From Pempheris klunzingeri (lineage: Eukaryota; Chordata; Actinopteri; Acropomatiformes; Pempheridae): DNA of 64,000 nucleotides. Position 1 is the first letter of the stretch; the number at the start of each line of letters is the position of its first letter. Positions 41,278 to 53,408 of the stretch are shown one piece after another. Location of the stretch: NCBI RefSeq assembly GCF_042242105.1, contig NC_092020.1:14139288-14203287 (forward strand), read 5' to 3'. The position numbers were made by a program, and so were the translations under genes. The notes under the pieces were generated by a model that worked only from the letters and a program-made list of their open reading frames with translations, searched no databases and was not told the DNA's origin.

Positions 41278-41568
41278 CTAAATTCTATAAATTACTTGTA
41301 TTTATTGTTGTCTTTACATATTATAGTTATCAAACTTGGAAGATGGTGAGGTGGCACAGCTGTCGACAAACAAATCTCCAAAGACCAAAAACTGTGAGGC
41401 AACTTTAATTCATTTTAAGAACACACTCACTCACTTACAATCCTAAATCTCCATCAGTTTTTCTCTTACTTGCCGAAAGATACATTATTGTATCCGTTTA
41501 CACTAATAGTCATAATGAAGTTTCCCAGCAGCAGTGAGGAATAAGGGGCATTAGGACCTGGGGGAAGC
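41278..41568. repeat. duplicated block B, copy 2
   Basis: Second copy of 40262-40543, offset by about 1.0 kb, with small insertions such as an extra ~14 bp near 41430. Confidence 0.8.
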
Positions 41569-41569
41569 A

Positions 41570-43200
41570 TGGACAGGCCAGAGATGGGAGCAGCAGACTC
41601 TCTGCACCCCGCCAACCCTGTGAGCAGCGGCTGCAGCATGTGTGTCCGCCTTTTACATCTGATGGGATGAACAATATGTGGATGATATGGACAATGGGAT
41701 CACTGTAGGAGGGCATAACATCACGTAAGTGTACATCCTGCCATGAAAAGACACTCGACTATAGCTATAGCTATAGAGGGAAAATAGATCAGAAGCTGTC
41801 CTCTGTTTGATCCCCTGCGCAGCTCTCACTTACAGCTGTTTATGTGGGATACAGTTCAGTGTGGGCAGAAGCATGACCACCGGGCTGTGCAGAAACCGCA
41901 CCACATAGCAATGTCACTGTTATCTGCTGCATGAAGTCTCACTATTACACTACATGCATTAAGACCTTGGTCACACTCCGATTCAACTGCAGTGATTTTA
42001 TGTGTAATCTTGCTGCATCCTGTAGGATTTTTTTGTGATTTTCTGAGGGTGACTCCGTGGTGTGGTCTTTCAGTGTTGAGCAGAAGTTCCCAACTTTTCT
42101 TTTCGACTTCTTACTTCATAATATTAAACCATATCTGTTTGCCTCATCACATGTTGCATTGTCTATAAGTCACAAGCAGCTCAGTCAAAGTGAATTTCTC
42201 CTCTGAGAAATGAATAATTGAATATGAAAATGAATAACAGACACGACACGAAGAAGTAAGACTGTGAAGATTGGAGAAGTCTGAAAAACCAACATGATTT
42301 TGTGTAGATCTTGTCTGGTCCTGACACCCACGATGGGAATCACTAATGAGAGTGAGCTACAGAAACAGGGGCTGGGCTGAATAATTTACAGCTGTGTATG
42401 ATTTTCAAAGTAAAGATTCTTGTCATTGGGTGTTTGGATCTCATGTGTTTTCATTTGATCTGCAGATATGGCCATGGAAATTTAGTTTAAATGTGAAATA
42501 TATCCTTAAGACTATATAAAAAGCTATTTTAAAAAGCTGCACAATCTCCTCAGGCAAGTTGTTTCAAAGTCTAGGAATCATAGCCTCTTTCATGCATAGT
42601 CCTCCCTTTTTAAGGGACCAAAATATATTCAAACAGATGAACTTGAGGTCGTCATATTTCATATTTGGTTGCAAATCCTCTGCAGTCCACAGCCTCTGAT
42701 CCATGCCTGGTGAAGCAGCCTTCTTCACCTTGCTCTTGTTTCATGGGCTTCTTCCCTTCAGTTGGGTGCTCAGTTAATTGTTCACCAAATATAGATCTGA
42801 ACACCCTCAACAAGGGTAAAGCTGAAACTCAGCTCTTTAACTGTCATTATTTCAGGCTAGAACTAGAGTACAGAGCCAAAAGAGGAAAACAAAATGAAAA
42901 TATGACACATTGAGAGGCTTAGCATTTTTCTGGGTTTAGTACTGGGGTTCAGCTGTCAAACATTAACCAGGTGTATGTTAAACCCTGTCAGAGGCCAAAG
43001 GGACATTGACTTCTTCTTGGTCTGCTAGTAATTCAGGATAAGAGGTGAACTGAATCCAACTGATTTCAGTCTCATGCACACATTTTTACACATATCAGTT
43101 CAAAACATACAAACATAATTTGGTCAATGAGGGAGGAACAAACAACACATAACACCCATCCAGACAGTAACACACTATGCAGATCACAGGGCAAAATCCT
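41570..43200. other. intergenic spacer
   Basis: No supported gene. A piece near 42540-42620 (CTCAGGCAAGTTGTTTCAAA) resembles a dispersed fish repeat, but I cannot place it. Confidence 0.3.
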
Positions 43201-43213
43201 ACATTACAAACAT

Positions 43214-43534
43214 CCATCCATCCATTTTCTATACCGCTTATCCGTCAGGGTCCCAGCTGGCTTCGGGCGAGAGGCGGGGTACACCCTGGACTGGTTGCCA
43301 GTCAATCGCAGGGCCACATACAGACAGACAGACAGACAACCACTCACTCTCACACTACGGGCAATTTTAGAGTTACCAATTAACCTAATGTGCATGTCTT
43401 TGGATTGTGGGAGGAAGCCGGAGTACCCGGAGAGAACATGCAAACTCCACACAGAAACACCCCGGGTTCAAACCGGGATTCGAACCTTCTTGCTGTGAGG
43501 CAACAGTGCTAACCACAGCACCACCATGCTGCCC
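43214..43534 (-). mobile_element. tRNA-derived SINE with target-site duplication
   Basis: On the minus strand it starts GGGGCAGCATGGTGGTGCTG, carries an A-box (TGGTTAGCACTG) and B-box (GGTTCGAATCC) in its head, a conserved body (CATGTTCTCTCCGGGTACTC, CAATCCAAAGACATGCA) and ends in GGATAAGCGG plus GGAT repeats. A 12-bp direct repeat CATTACAAACAT flanks it at 43202-43213 and 43535-43546. The GGAT tail resembles that of the RTE LINE at 29.4 kb, a likely enzyme source. Full length about 320 bp. Confidence 0.85.
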
Positions 43535-44029
43535 CATTACAAACATGCTTATCAAAACACTCTGGTGCCAGAGTCACCAGTCACCAGATGATCTTATAAG
43601 TCACGTGCAACATTTCGTCTTTACGTTTCTCTTCCACCTCAACATTTTTAGAAAGAAGAAGCAGTGAATGGAATGGAGAAAGAGAGTCCCGTGGTTTGTG
43701 TCTATTTTGGCATCATTTTCTTATGAAAGAAATGAGATGAGAGATGATGATGACATCTGACCATTATCTGTTCTAGAAGCTGCTGATGTTGGCACTTTTT
43801 CCTGACAAACACAGACACACACGCACAGACCACTGTGGGGCAGTTTGTGTGTGGTAATAATCTATTGTAACTCTACTCTTTAGCACCTTGAACTGTGGCA
43901 TGGCATCAACTAACAGGATCCTGAGTCCCTGTCTTCAGGAGCATTCTTGTGTTAAAATCTTACTTTAAAACACTGATTTGCCTCTGAGAGTTACCCTAAC
44001 CCTAACCCTTACTGAGAGTTAGGTGAGAA

Positions 44030-44420
44030 GATACCAGTCTCATCTACCAGTCTAATAAATATGAAGCTATAGCTAACAGCTGGTTACATTAGTGTAGCAC
44101 AATAGCTGGAAAACAACTAGCCTGGATCTGTCCACACAAATAATCTGCATATCAGCACCTCTAAAGCTAACTATGTCATATCTTGTTTGTAAATGTGAAC
44201 AAAATAATGACGTGTAATGATTCCATTTCACAGGACATAAACAGTGGAGATTTCAGAAAGTCACATAACCCTTGTAAAACAGTGAAATATCATTTTTACA
44301 CTTCTGTTTGTGCAGATTAAACAAGCTAGATACAACCTGTTAGTTAGTGACCTTTAGAGGTTCTGATAGGTGGATTTGGTCTGGGCAGAGTCAGGCTAGT
44401 TGTTTCTCCATTTCCAGACC
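44030..44420. repeat. fish dispersed repeat, decayed
   Basis: Contains CAACTAGCCTGGATCTGTCC, CAGCACCTCTAAAGCTAACT and CATATCTTGTTTGT, ordered as in a widespread teleost repeat. The region at 36300-36420 holds another part of the same family. Confidence 0.5.
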
Positions 44421-44938
44421 TCATGTTAAGCTACGATAACCATCAGCTGGTTCCAACTACATGGTTATAGCACAGATAAGACAGTGGGGTCAATCTAACT
44501 CTCAAATAAGTGTATTCCCCAAAATGTCTACTCCTATTCCTATTCTTTTAAGACATTCATTGTTTCAGCTGATATTGTGGTTTAGTATGTAGTATTCTGG
44601 CAGGGGATCACTGTTCAGATTGCACAGAGATGGGGATAAATGGTGCTTTAATAGAGGCCCAGCAGCTAACTGTTTCCCTGACCCCTCCTAAACCAGCCAC
44701 TTACAGTAAACCTGAGATTAACAGTAAAAACAAGTTTTAACCTTCGAACAACTTAGATCTGAGCATGTTCATTCTGTGTTTACTTTTCTGTTTTGTTGTT
44801 GTTTTTCTGTTTGTTTAAATGCGTATCATTTGGACTTACAGTCATCTACACATATACACAAACACACACAAACTGACATGTATAAAGATGCTGTCTTAAC
44901 ACTCGGTCACTGGGTTTAGGAAGTGAGTAACACTTGCA

Positions 44939-44940
<2 letters not shown>

Positions 44941-44990
<50 letters not shown>
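44941..44990. repeat. (GT)n microsatellite
   Basis: About 25 uninterrupted GT units. Confidence 0.9.
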
Positions 44991-44995
<5 letters not shown>

Positions 44996-45307
44996 GCACT
45001 GTGTCTTGTGATAAGGAGATGATTGTGGTAAACCATACATGGAGGTCTCATGAGTGGTGTATATCTTTGGCAGCAACCTCTCCCTCAACCTCCAGCAGCC
45101 TGCTGACCTAGGTGGTCTTTCATGATTCTTTGATAGTGAGTGACACACTTGGTTAATTCAGGAGTTTTTGCAGAGATGGACTTGACATTGGACTGGAGCT
45201 TGATGACATGGCTGACATTGGGATGTTGTGTCTGTATTGATTTGGTCTGTTAATGTTGAGCCTCTGAAATCGTGTTGTCACCAGCAACACGACAGTGATT
45301 TCATATG

Positions 45308-45338
45308 TATGTGTATGTGTGTGTGTGTGTGTGTGTGT
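45308..45338. repeat. (GT)n microsatellite
   Basis: About 15 GT units with a leading ATGT variant. Confidence 0.85.
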
Positions 45339-46380
45339 ATAAAAAATATTGACAATATAGACAGTATAGATATAGACAGTAAAGGGGTAATCCAACCACT
45401 TACTATTGCACTCACCTGTATTTTAGGGACTGCTAGATTTCAAAAAGACTGGGTAAGATCTATGCAACTGAGACTGAGATATGCAGACTTTTAGTCCAGA
45501 GTCTAAATTCCCATAATGCAACTTGTCAGGATCTTTTATTAGACCTTCCTTTCCTGCAAATACTGATGTTTTTCAAACTCCACACTCCTCGTTTGTAAAA
45601 GAAGCTTTCCTGGTTTTAATGTGTGTTATTAGAGAAAGGGGATTAGGTAAAAAAAACAACTTCATATTTCTCTTCATTCGGTGTCAATTCAGTTTTTCGA
45701 AAAGTTGAAAAAGGGTTAGCGGAGACAGCATTTAAAGTTGTAGTTTTCAACCCTTTGTTAATGATACATCTTATGTCTTTGTCACATTGTGGTCATGGCC
45801 TTCAACACACCAGGTTGTTCTGTCTAGAATCTAATACTAAACATTGCTCGCAGCACTGCACTAAATTTATGTCATTTTTTAAACTTATGATATCAGATTC
45901 ATGTGAAAGACACTGTTATTAAATGAAAGTTCTTCATATCGCAGTTTTAAGGAACTCTTTTTAATGTAAAGACATAATTCCAAACACAGCCAAGAGGTGC
46001 AGGTGAGAGTCTTGGGTTAGTCCATGAGTCACCACAGCATCCTGCCTTACAGCCTGGATTCTTCCTTCATGTGCACCCAGTCATGTCAGAGAGCCAGTTT
46101 CCACACGGCACTCACTGAGTTGTTTCTTTGTGCGAGTCACATGACCTTCAGGCTAGACTAAACCAGCACTCCCAGCATCCACATCTGGAATATGTTTAAT
46201 TCTTTCAGTGGCACTGCTGTTCGATTTGGTGGGATTACAGCAGCGCTTATTCTCAGCTGCCACCAACTCCCTTAGGAGAGGAATTCTCTGCTACACATCA
46301 GGGAGAGTGGTTGAGAAAGAGGAAAACATTTGGGGAGGGAGGAGAGGGAGGGAACTGGTGAAGAAGAGGAAGCTGGTCTA

Positions 46381-46459
46381 TATAAAGACAGGGAGTTGGG
46401 CAAAAGCAGAGAGGTGTGGTTTGTGAGAACGCTTACGGGAGAACCTCAGAGGCCAAACT
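46381..46459 (+). promoter_or_regulatory. slc43a3: TATA box and candidate first exon of slc43a3
   Basis: TATAAAG at 46381-46387 is followed some 25-30 bp later by a purine-rich start region. An untranslated exon ends GGCCAAACT before a consensus GTGAGT donor at 46460. It is on the same strand, about 580 bp upstream of the slc43a3 start codon. The acceptor joining it to the coding exon was not settled. Confidence 0.55.
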
Positions 46460-47042
46460 GTGAGTACTTGAGAGTCGTAAACTAGGGAATATTACAATTT
46501 AACACACAGTTTCTCAGAGATATTTACATCTTTTAATGGATTCCTTCTATTGTTAAAATTGGGGTTTTGTGAACTTCCACTATTTTTAATGAGGGTAATT
46601 TTTTTCTGTTATCCAACTTCTGAATAAATGCAGAAGTCTGTCATTTTTGGGGGGACTGGCAGGATTTGTTACCAGACATTTACCATTTACTGTTACCATT
46701 TTTAGCTCACGTCTCACTTGTACAACTTTAAGATTTTCCATTGAATTGCTCTTGACTTGTCAGGCAGGCCAGTTTCTTTTTGGATTAAAATGAGCGTGTA
46801 ATTGCTTTAAAGGCGCAGAATGGACTTGTGTCTGCACTTAAGCTTTTCTAAAGGTAACCAAACAACAAAATACATTTCTCACTTTATCTCCCATTTTTTT
46901 TGGGCAGGTGAGGTCACAGAAGCCACTTGTGTGCATGTGTGCTTGTATGTCTATGCAGGTGAGAATATAGTGCTTGTAAATTGTCTGCCTTTGTGAGAGT
47001 GCGTGCACGTGTGTGTGTGTAGGTGTGTAGGTGTGTGGGACC

Positions 47043-50000
47043 ATGCCGACGTGTGAGAGCTCCTCTGGGGTGCGACGCTGGCTCACCTTTGCCTCAGGTC
47101 TGGTGGAGTGTCTGTGTTTCGCTGGAGCCGTGTTCGGATGGGCTTCACTTGTTTTTGTCCTGAAGACGGAGGGCTACTTCAGCTCTCTGTGCGTCAACAC
47201 CACAGGAGTCAATGCAACACAGGTCTTAGGTCAGTTGTCTATCCTCACCTCCACTACTTTGAATTATTGAATATATGTGATTAATGAAGACATCTTTTAT
47301 GCAGACCTCTCTGGCCTTCACTGTCACCCTTTCAATCACATAACCATAAACCTTGGTTCTCTATTTTGCTATTTATGTGTCTCCAGATTGCAGTCGACAA
47401 GATGAACAGTTCTCACTTGTTTTCACCATCGCCTCCTTTATGAACAATTTCCTGACGCTCCCCAATGGTTTCCTCTTTGACCGGTTTGGTACTACAGTGG
47501 CTCGGCTCTTTGGGATGTGAGTCAACCTTAATTACTTAAAAGTAGATGATCAGTGGTTGTAAAGGATTTCTTGTGCAATTTCTCACCAAAAAAGTGAATA
47601 CTCAGTAGAGTGACCCACCAGAATCAAGGTAACAGTAACTTGTGCATTCACATGATAAAAAATGAAACGCATAAAAAGCAAGAAAACTTGTTTACTAGAT
47701 ACTTCACATAACAGAGTTGTGGGCTGCAGCGGCCTGCTGCTTTTACTGAACCAAACACACTGTCATTAAAGACAGATGGGTTTCTGTCTGCTTCATCTCC
47801 TTGCTTGGCTGTTACTCTCTGCCTGTGCAAATAGGCAGTTTGCTGTAATTTCAGTCTGTCTCTGCAGTAAAGGGGACAGGTGGGACTACTAGGAAAGTGA
47901 CAAGAGATCAGCCGAAGCATAAACACAGAGAGATCAGAATGGCTTGAGGTCAAGGTTGATGTTATGTAAAGTAACCGAGGTCTCCAGAAAGCAGGATATA
48001 CACACAAATGGAGACGCAGCTTACATACCAAAGCCTGACACTTAGTAATGCAGAATGAAGAGAAAATGTTTTATGAAAAAAGGGAGCCGTGAAGGGCTGA
48101 AATGAAATGCCAGACAGACCCTTAAAAGACTGAAACTAGAGGGAGGAAAAGTGAGTGAGTTCAAGAAATCAAAAGTTCAGGACTATTAATCACAAGAGGA
48201 AAGAAATGTGTTGTTTTTTGTGCTGATGTTTCAGCAGTACATCCCACTCACATACCTGGCCTGCTATTGCCCCAGATGTATCTAAATCCACAAAAACAAA
48301 CTTTTACTATGGCCATCCATATGTTTCCACTAAAAGAGGGTGGAGGGAAAATAGAAGGCCAAGGAATGCTAGTCGGATAAGAGGCGGCAAGAGCGGATGA
48401 GGATTGCTTGGGACCGGCCAAGAAAAGGAAATTAAAGTTCTCCAAACAGCAACAGAAGAATGTGCTTGTGAACATATGTTAACCGTGATATACTCATCAT
48501 ATTCAGTTTCATATTTTTTCCTCTTAATTGCTCAAAGTGTATTAGGTAGCACTTTACGGTATGGTGCACAAAATAGTGATACTTATCAAGCAACATGTTA
48601 GGACTAATCAGGAGCAACCTGAAAATGAATAAATCGTTAATTAGTAGTTTCTGATTAACTCTGAATGGAGTAGCAGATATGATGCATTACAAGAGGACAG
48701 AGTGGGTGACACTAGATTAATGAATAATTAGGTAATGATCAGCTCATAAATATCTGTGAATAGACTACTGAATACTGATCAGTAGTTTCTGATTAACTCA
48801 GAGTGACAAACAACTGGAAATTACTCAGTAATTACTGATTATTTAATCATTAGTTGCTCTTTTTGTGCACTGACAAGTAAAGTAGTTCATCGTACTGAGT
48901 AGTTACTGAGTAATCCCTCATTATTACATGATTTCCTCTATTTACCTGATTACATTACTTATAAAAAGAGTAACTAATGATTACCTGATGAGTAATTGAT
49001 GAGTCGTTACCATTTTTTTTTTGCCACAGTGTCTAATTCATAGTTAATCAGAAACTTCTCATGAAGAAAGTGGTCAGTCTGTCTGTTCACTGTTCATTCA
49101 TATAGTGTGTGTTCTGAGTCCTTGATTCAGAGTTATTCAAGAATTATTCATTAATGATTCATTAATTATCGGGTGGCTCCCTGATTTGTTCCTCACTTTT
49201 TCTTAAGTAACTAGTACAATTTTATGCACCATGTTATTAAGTGTTACCACATCACTCTCGCTTTCATGCCTGGTATCGTGAGGCTCCCATTGTAATAAAT
49301 TGATGCCAATCAAATGACAAGATGACACTTGTATTTCTGTTTCTCCACCAGATTTCTTTACACCATGGGTACCATGATGGTGGCCTTCTCGACTCCAGGT
49401 GAAAAACATCTCTTTGTTTTTTGTTCTCTTTACTGTCTAAAAAATACTGACAAGAATCAAGAAGTTGCAGCTGTAAATGTTCATTTTTTTCCTTCTTTTC
49501 CCACCAGCCTTGTCCAACCAGCTCTTCCCAGCTCTCTCCCTCGTGGCAGTGGGTGGCATCTTGTTTCTAATCACCAACATGCAGGTACAGACAAGATTAC
49601 TGAGATTTTGATTAATCTGCCTATTATTCAATTGATTACTCTATATCTGCTCATCACAGTTTCTCAGGGCCTTCTTTGGTCCAAACAAAAGTCTGAAACT
49701 GCTAAATCTTCAGTTTACTCTGATATACAACAGAGAAAAGCAGCAAATTCTCAAACTAGAGAAGCTGCATCCAAAGAATGCTTAGCATTTTCACTATTCA
49801 AACTGCACCAAAACTGTTGATGATTAATTGTTTCAGCTCAAATTCAGATTATTTGAATCAGTGGATAGTGAATGTTGCATCTATTGCTCTTTATTAGGCT
49901 GTTAAACTTCAAAGCATGTTCTTGCTGTACAAACAATAAGGGTTCTGTCTCATTATTTTAAGTTTGGTGATGTATCATTTTTTTTTATCTGTTTCTGGGT

Positions 50001-53000
50001 GCCTGCATGTGTGCTCTGTCAATGAAATGTAAAGGTGGCAAAGGCACATGATAAAAACCGCTAAACGTCACTCATGCCATGGTCTATTTATGAGGAAAGC
50101 ATACTCAGAAACATGCATGTAAGAGTGTTCTTGTGAGTGACAGAAGTTTGACTTCACTGTTCACAAGTTCAACAGATAAAAATACCCTGGTGTGTCCTCA
50201 GGTCATCACCAAACAAGAACACAAATGATAAATGGAGTCTCCCCTTCGTGCACTTTTGTTGGCTGCAGGGCTTCTCTTGAACTCATGATCTTATGGGGAA
50301 AAAACAAAAAGCCCTCTCTGGGAAACTGGCATTTTATGTGTTTCAATTCAATTCAATTCATTTTGTATAGCCCAATATCACAACAGAGTGTCTCACAGTG
50401 CTTTACAAAGTTCACTGAAATAAACAAGAAGTGTAAGCGAACAAACAATCTAATAAAGAGTCCAGCAGTCGATGAGGCCAAAGGATCAGTCCGGTGGATC
50501 AGTCCGAGGCATCACCTGCCCTTTATGACCCTCCTTCTTCGGGAAGGAAAAACTCAAAAAACCCAGTGGGAAAAGAGAAACCTCCAGGAGCACCACAGTG
50601 AAGGAGAGATCCAGCTCCTAAGGACGGACAGGCTGTAGCCTTGGACAGACACACATCCATTGGCTGATGGAGAACCACATCAGCGGGACCAGGACCAGGA
50701 TCCATAGGAACCAGGATACCACATCAGCAGAACCAGGACCAGGATCCACAGGGACCAGAGAACCACATCAGCGGGACCGGGACCAGGACCCACAGGAACC
50801 AGAGAACCACATCAGCAGGGCCAGGACCAGGATCCACAGGATCCACAGGAACCTGAGAGATGAGAAAGCACAGAAAGGCTCCGTGGAAGATAACAAGTTA
50901 GAGGCAGACATTTGGCTGACATGAGACATAATGATGGAGAGGAAGAATGTTTGAATGGTTTAGATGTGAGTCCAGAACCACATCCTCATATTCAAAGAGG
51001 CAATTCAACTCAGCAATAATTGATTTTACATTGAGTGTCAGAAAGGCAGATGCAAAAAAGATCATTGCCCAGAATTATACAGTTAAATACAATGTTCACT
51101 GCTTTTAAACAATCCAAATTTGTCTTTTAAAGGTAGGGAACCTGTTCGGCTCACGTCGCTCCACCATCATCACTTTGTACAACGGGGCTTTTGACTCTTC
51201 CTCAGCACTCTTCCTCGTCATCAAGGTGAGAAACGTGGCTCACATAGAAGAAATCTGCTGAACATATTTATACCATCCTGTCGTAATGATGATCTCAACC
51301 CAATCTTGTCCTCTCCTACAGTTGTTACATGAGGCTGGTGTCTCTGTTCGTGCCTCCTTCCTCTTTCTGGCTGCTTGTGGTGTTTTTCACCTCTTCAGGA
51401 CTTTCTTCCTGATGCCAAGAAAGTTCATTCCCTACCCACTGCCTGATCACTACACATACGGGTACAAGCTAACTTGGCTGCTCACTGCTGTACTGTAAAC
51501 ACATCACCTCCCACATTCCTTGGAAATATCTTTCATATCCTGTTACATGTGATAATAGCGGGTTGGGACTTCAATAATGTAAATATTTATCAAATAACTC
51601 CCACAATGCCCTCAGTCTACATCTGACCCTTTGTGACCTCTGACTTTTGTCAGGGTAAACTGTGGTAAATCAAAGACTCTGAGCTTGGAGCAGGCAAAAG
51701 CTAATGGTGATGCACACGGGATGACAGAGGAAATAACACCCAACAATGGCGTTCCTGTGAAACAAGGTTTGTGCAGTTTACTATTTCATAGTTTGATAAA
51801 CAGAAAGATATAATAGAATAAACTAATTTCATATCCTGTTTCTACACCACCAATTTTATTCCATTTACTTCACTTTCCTAATTGTTCTTCATTCATCTCT
51901 CTGGTCTCCCCTCGTCTCTCCCAGACAAGAGTTTCCGTGAGTGTTTCCTGTCCAGATTCTTTATGTGGCACCTGGTTTGGTTGTCGGTGATGCAGCTGAG
52001 ACATTATCTCTTTATCGGCACCCTCAACCCCTTCCTGCACCGGCTGACAGCGGGAGAGCCTTCACTGGGTAAAGATAAAAAACACATCATGTGGTCACCA
52101 TCTTAGCAAGGATGGAAGTTTGTGCAGACTGTACTTATTAGAACTTTAGTCATCCTATATACTGAACACTCACCAGTTATCCTCGCTTTGTGTGTCCCTG
52201 CAGTGAGCCAGTACATCAATGCGTTTGCTATAACACAGCTGTGTGGCGTGCTGTGTGCTCCCTGGAACGGCCTCATCATGGACAGACTGAAAGGCAAACC
52301 TCGTGCTGCAGGTAGCACACTAACACTAGCAATGACTAGTGAACTCATGACTTATCCACTCTTTAAACAAGCCATTCAATTTCCAGGTGGAGAAAACTTG
52401 ATGAAACAAGTGTGTTTACATTTGTGTTTGTCTGTTTGCAGGAGAGAGCGAACAGGACGTAGATCTCCGGGCCTCGGTGCTTTCTCTCTTCCTGACAGCG
52501 CTGCAGTGTTTGCTGTTCTCAGTCTGTGCCACCATCCCGTTCCTGCCACTTCAGTACCTCACCTTCATCCTGCAGGTGCTCAACCGTTCCTTCCTCTATG
52601 GTGGCAACGCAGCCTTCATCAGTGTGGCGTGAGTGTTAAACATACATACACAAATACACACATGCACACTCCCATTTTTGGACTGCACAAAATTTTATTG
52701 GTAGGAATTCTCACAACAGCCCGACAGCAATCTATGAATGACATAGTTCAATCCAGTCCAGTCCAATCCAGTGTCCAGCTGGATGGATAACTACATACCT
52801 GCCTACCTGTGCACCTAATGGGCATGACCAGAGTCTTCCAAACCTCTAAGGGGAGGTGCCCAGGAGGCATCCTGGCCAGATGCCCAAACCACCTCAACAC
52901 ACTTCCCTGTACAGAAAATATTCCCAAAAGTGTTTTTCCACACCACAAGATACACATTTAATTGTTAAATGCTAAAACATTAGAATACAGGAAAAATATA

Positions 53001-53333
53001 ATAACAAAAAAAAAGTTGTGTCATGTATCTAGAAATGAGCCTATTTATAAACTTGTTCAGGAAGACAGAGAGCAGGATTGAGCAGGATTTAAGTATGAAC
53101 GTGTGAATTCAATTAATGTAAGGAAAGTAAATACAATAAATGCTTGACATATTTGTTTTAGTAACACTTTCTTGAGCCAGTATATTGATGTAAGCATCAT
53201 ATAAATATTCAATGTTACTATACTATACTATAAAATGACTATACTTAATTACTATGATTTTGATTATGTATGTCTTTTGTCAACAATCTTAACTTTATAT
53301 AATATGACAACACACGCACACGCACACACGCAC

Positions 53334-53408
<75 letters not shown>

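Larger units (their letters stand above)
43550..46370. other. intergenic region upstream of slc43a3
   Basis: Holds a fish dispersed repeat (44030-44420), two GT microsatellites and unique AT-rich sequence. No gene is supported. Confidence 0.35.

Noticed and set aside
43990-44010. Interstitial telomere-like repeats (ACCCTAACCCTAACCCT)
   Set aside because: Fewer than three units; too short to claim a fusion or telomere remnant.
47031-47042. Upstream in-frame ATG (MCGT) as slc43a3 start
   Set aside because: It sits in the GT-rich leader. The ATG at 47043 has a better context and matches the family N terminus length, though the upstream codon cannot be fully excluded.
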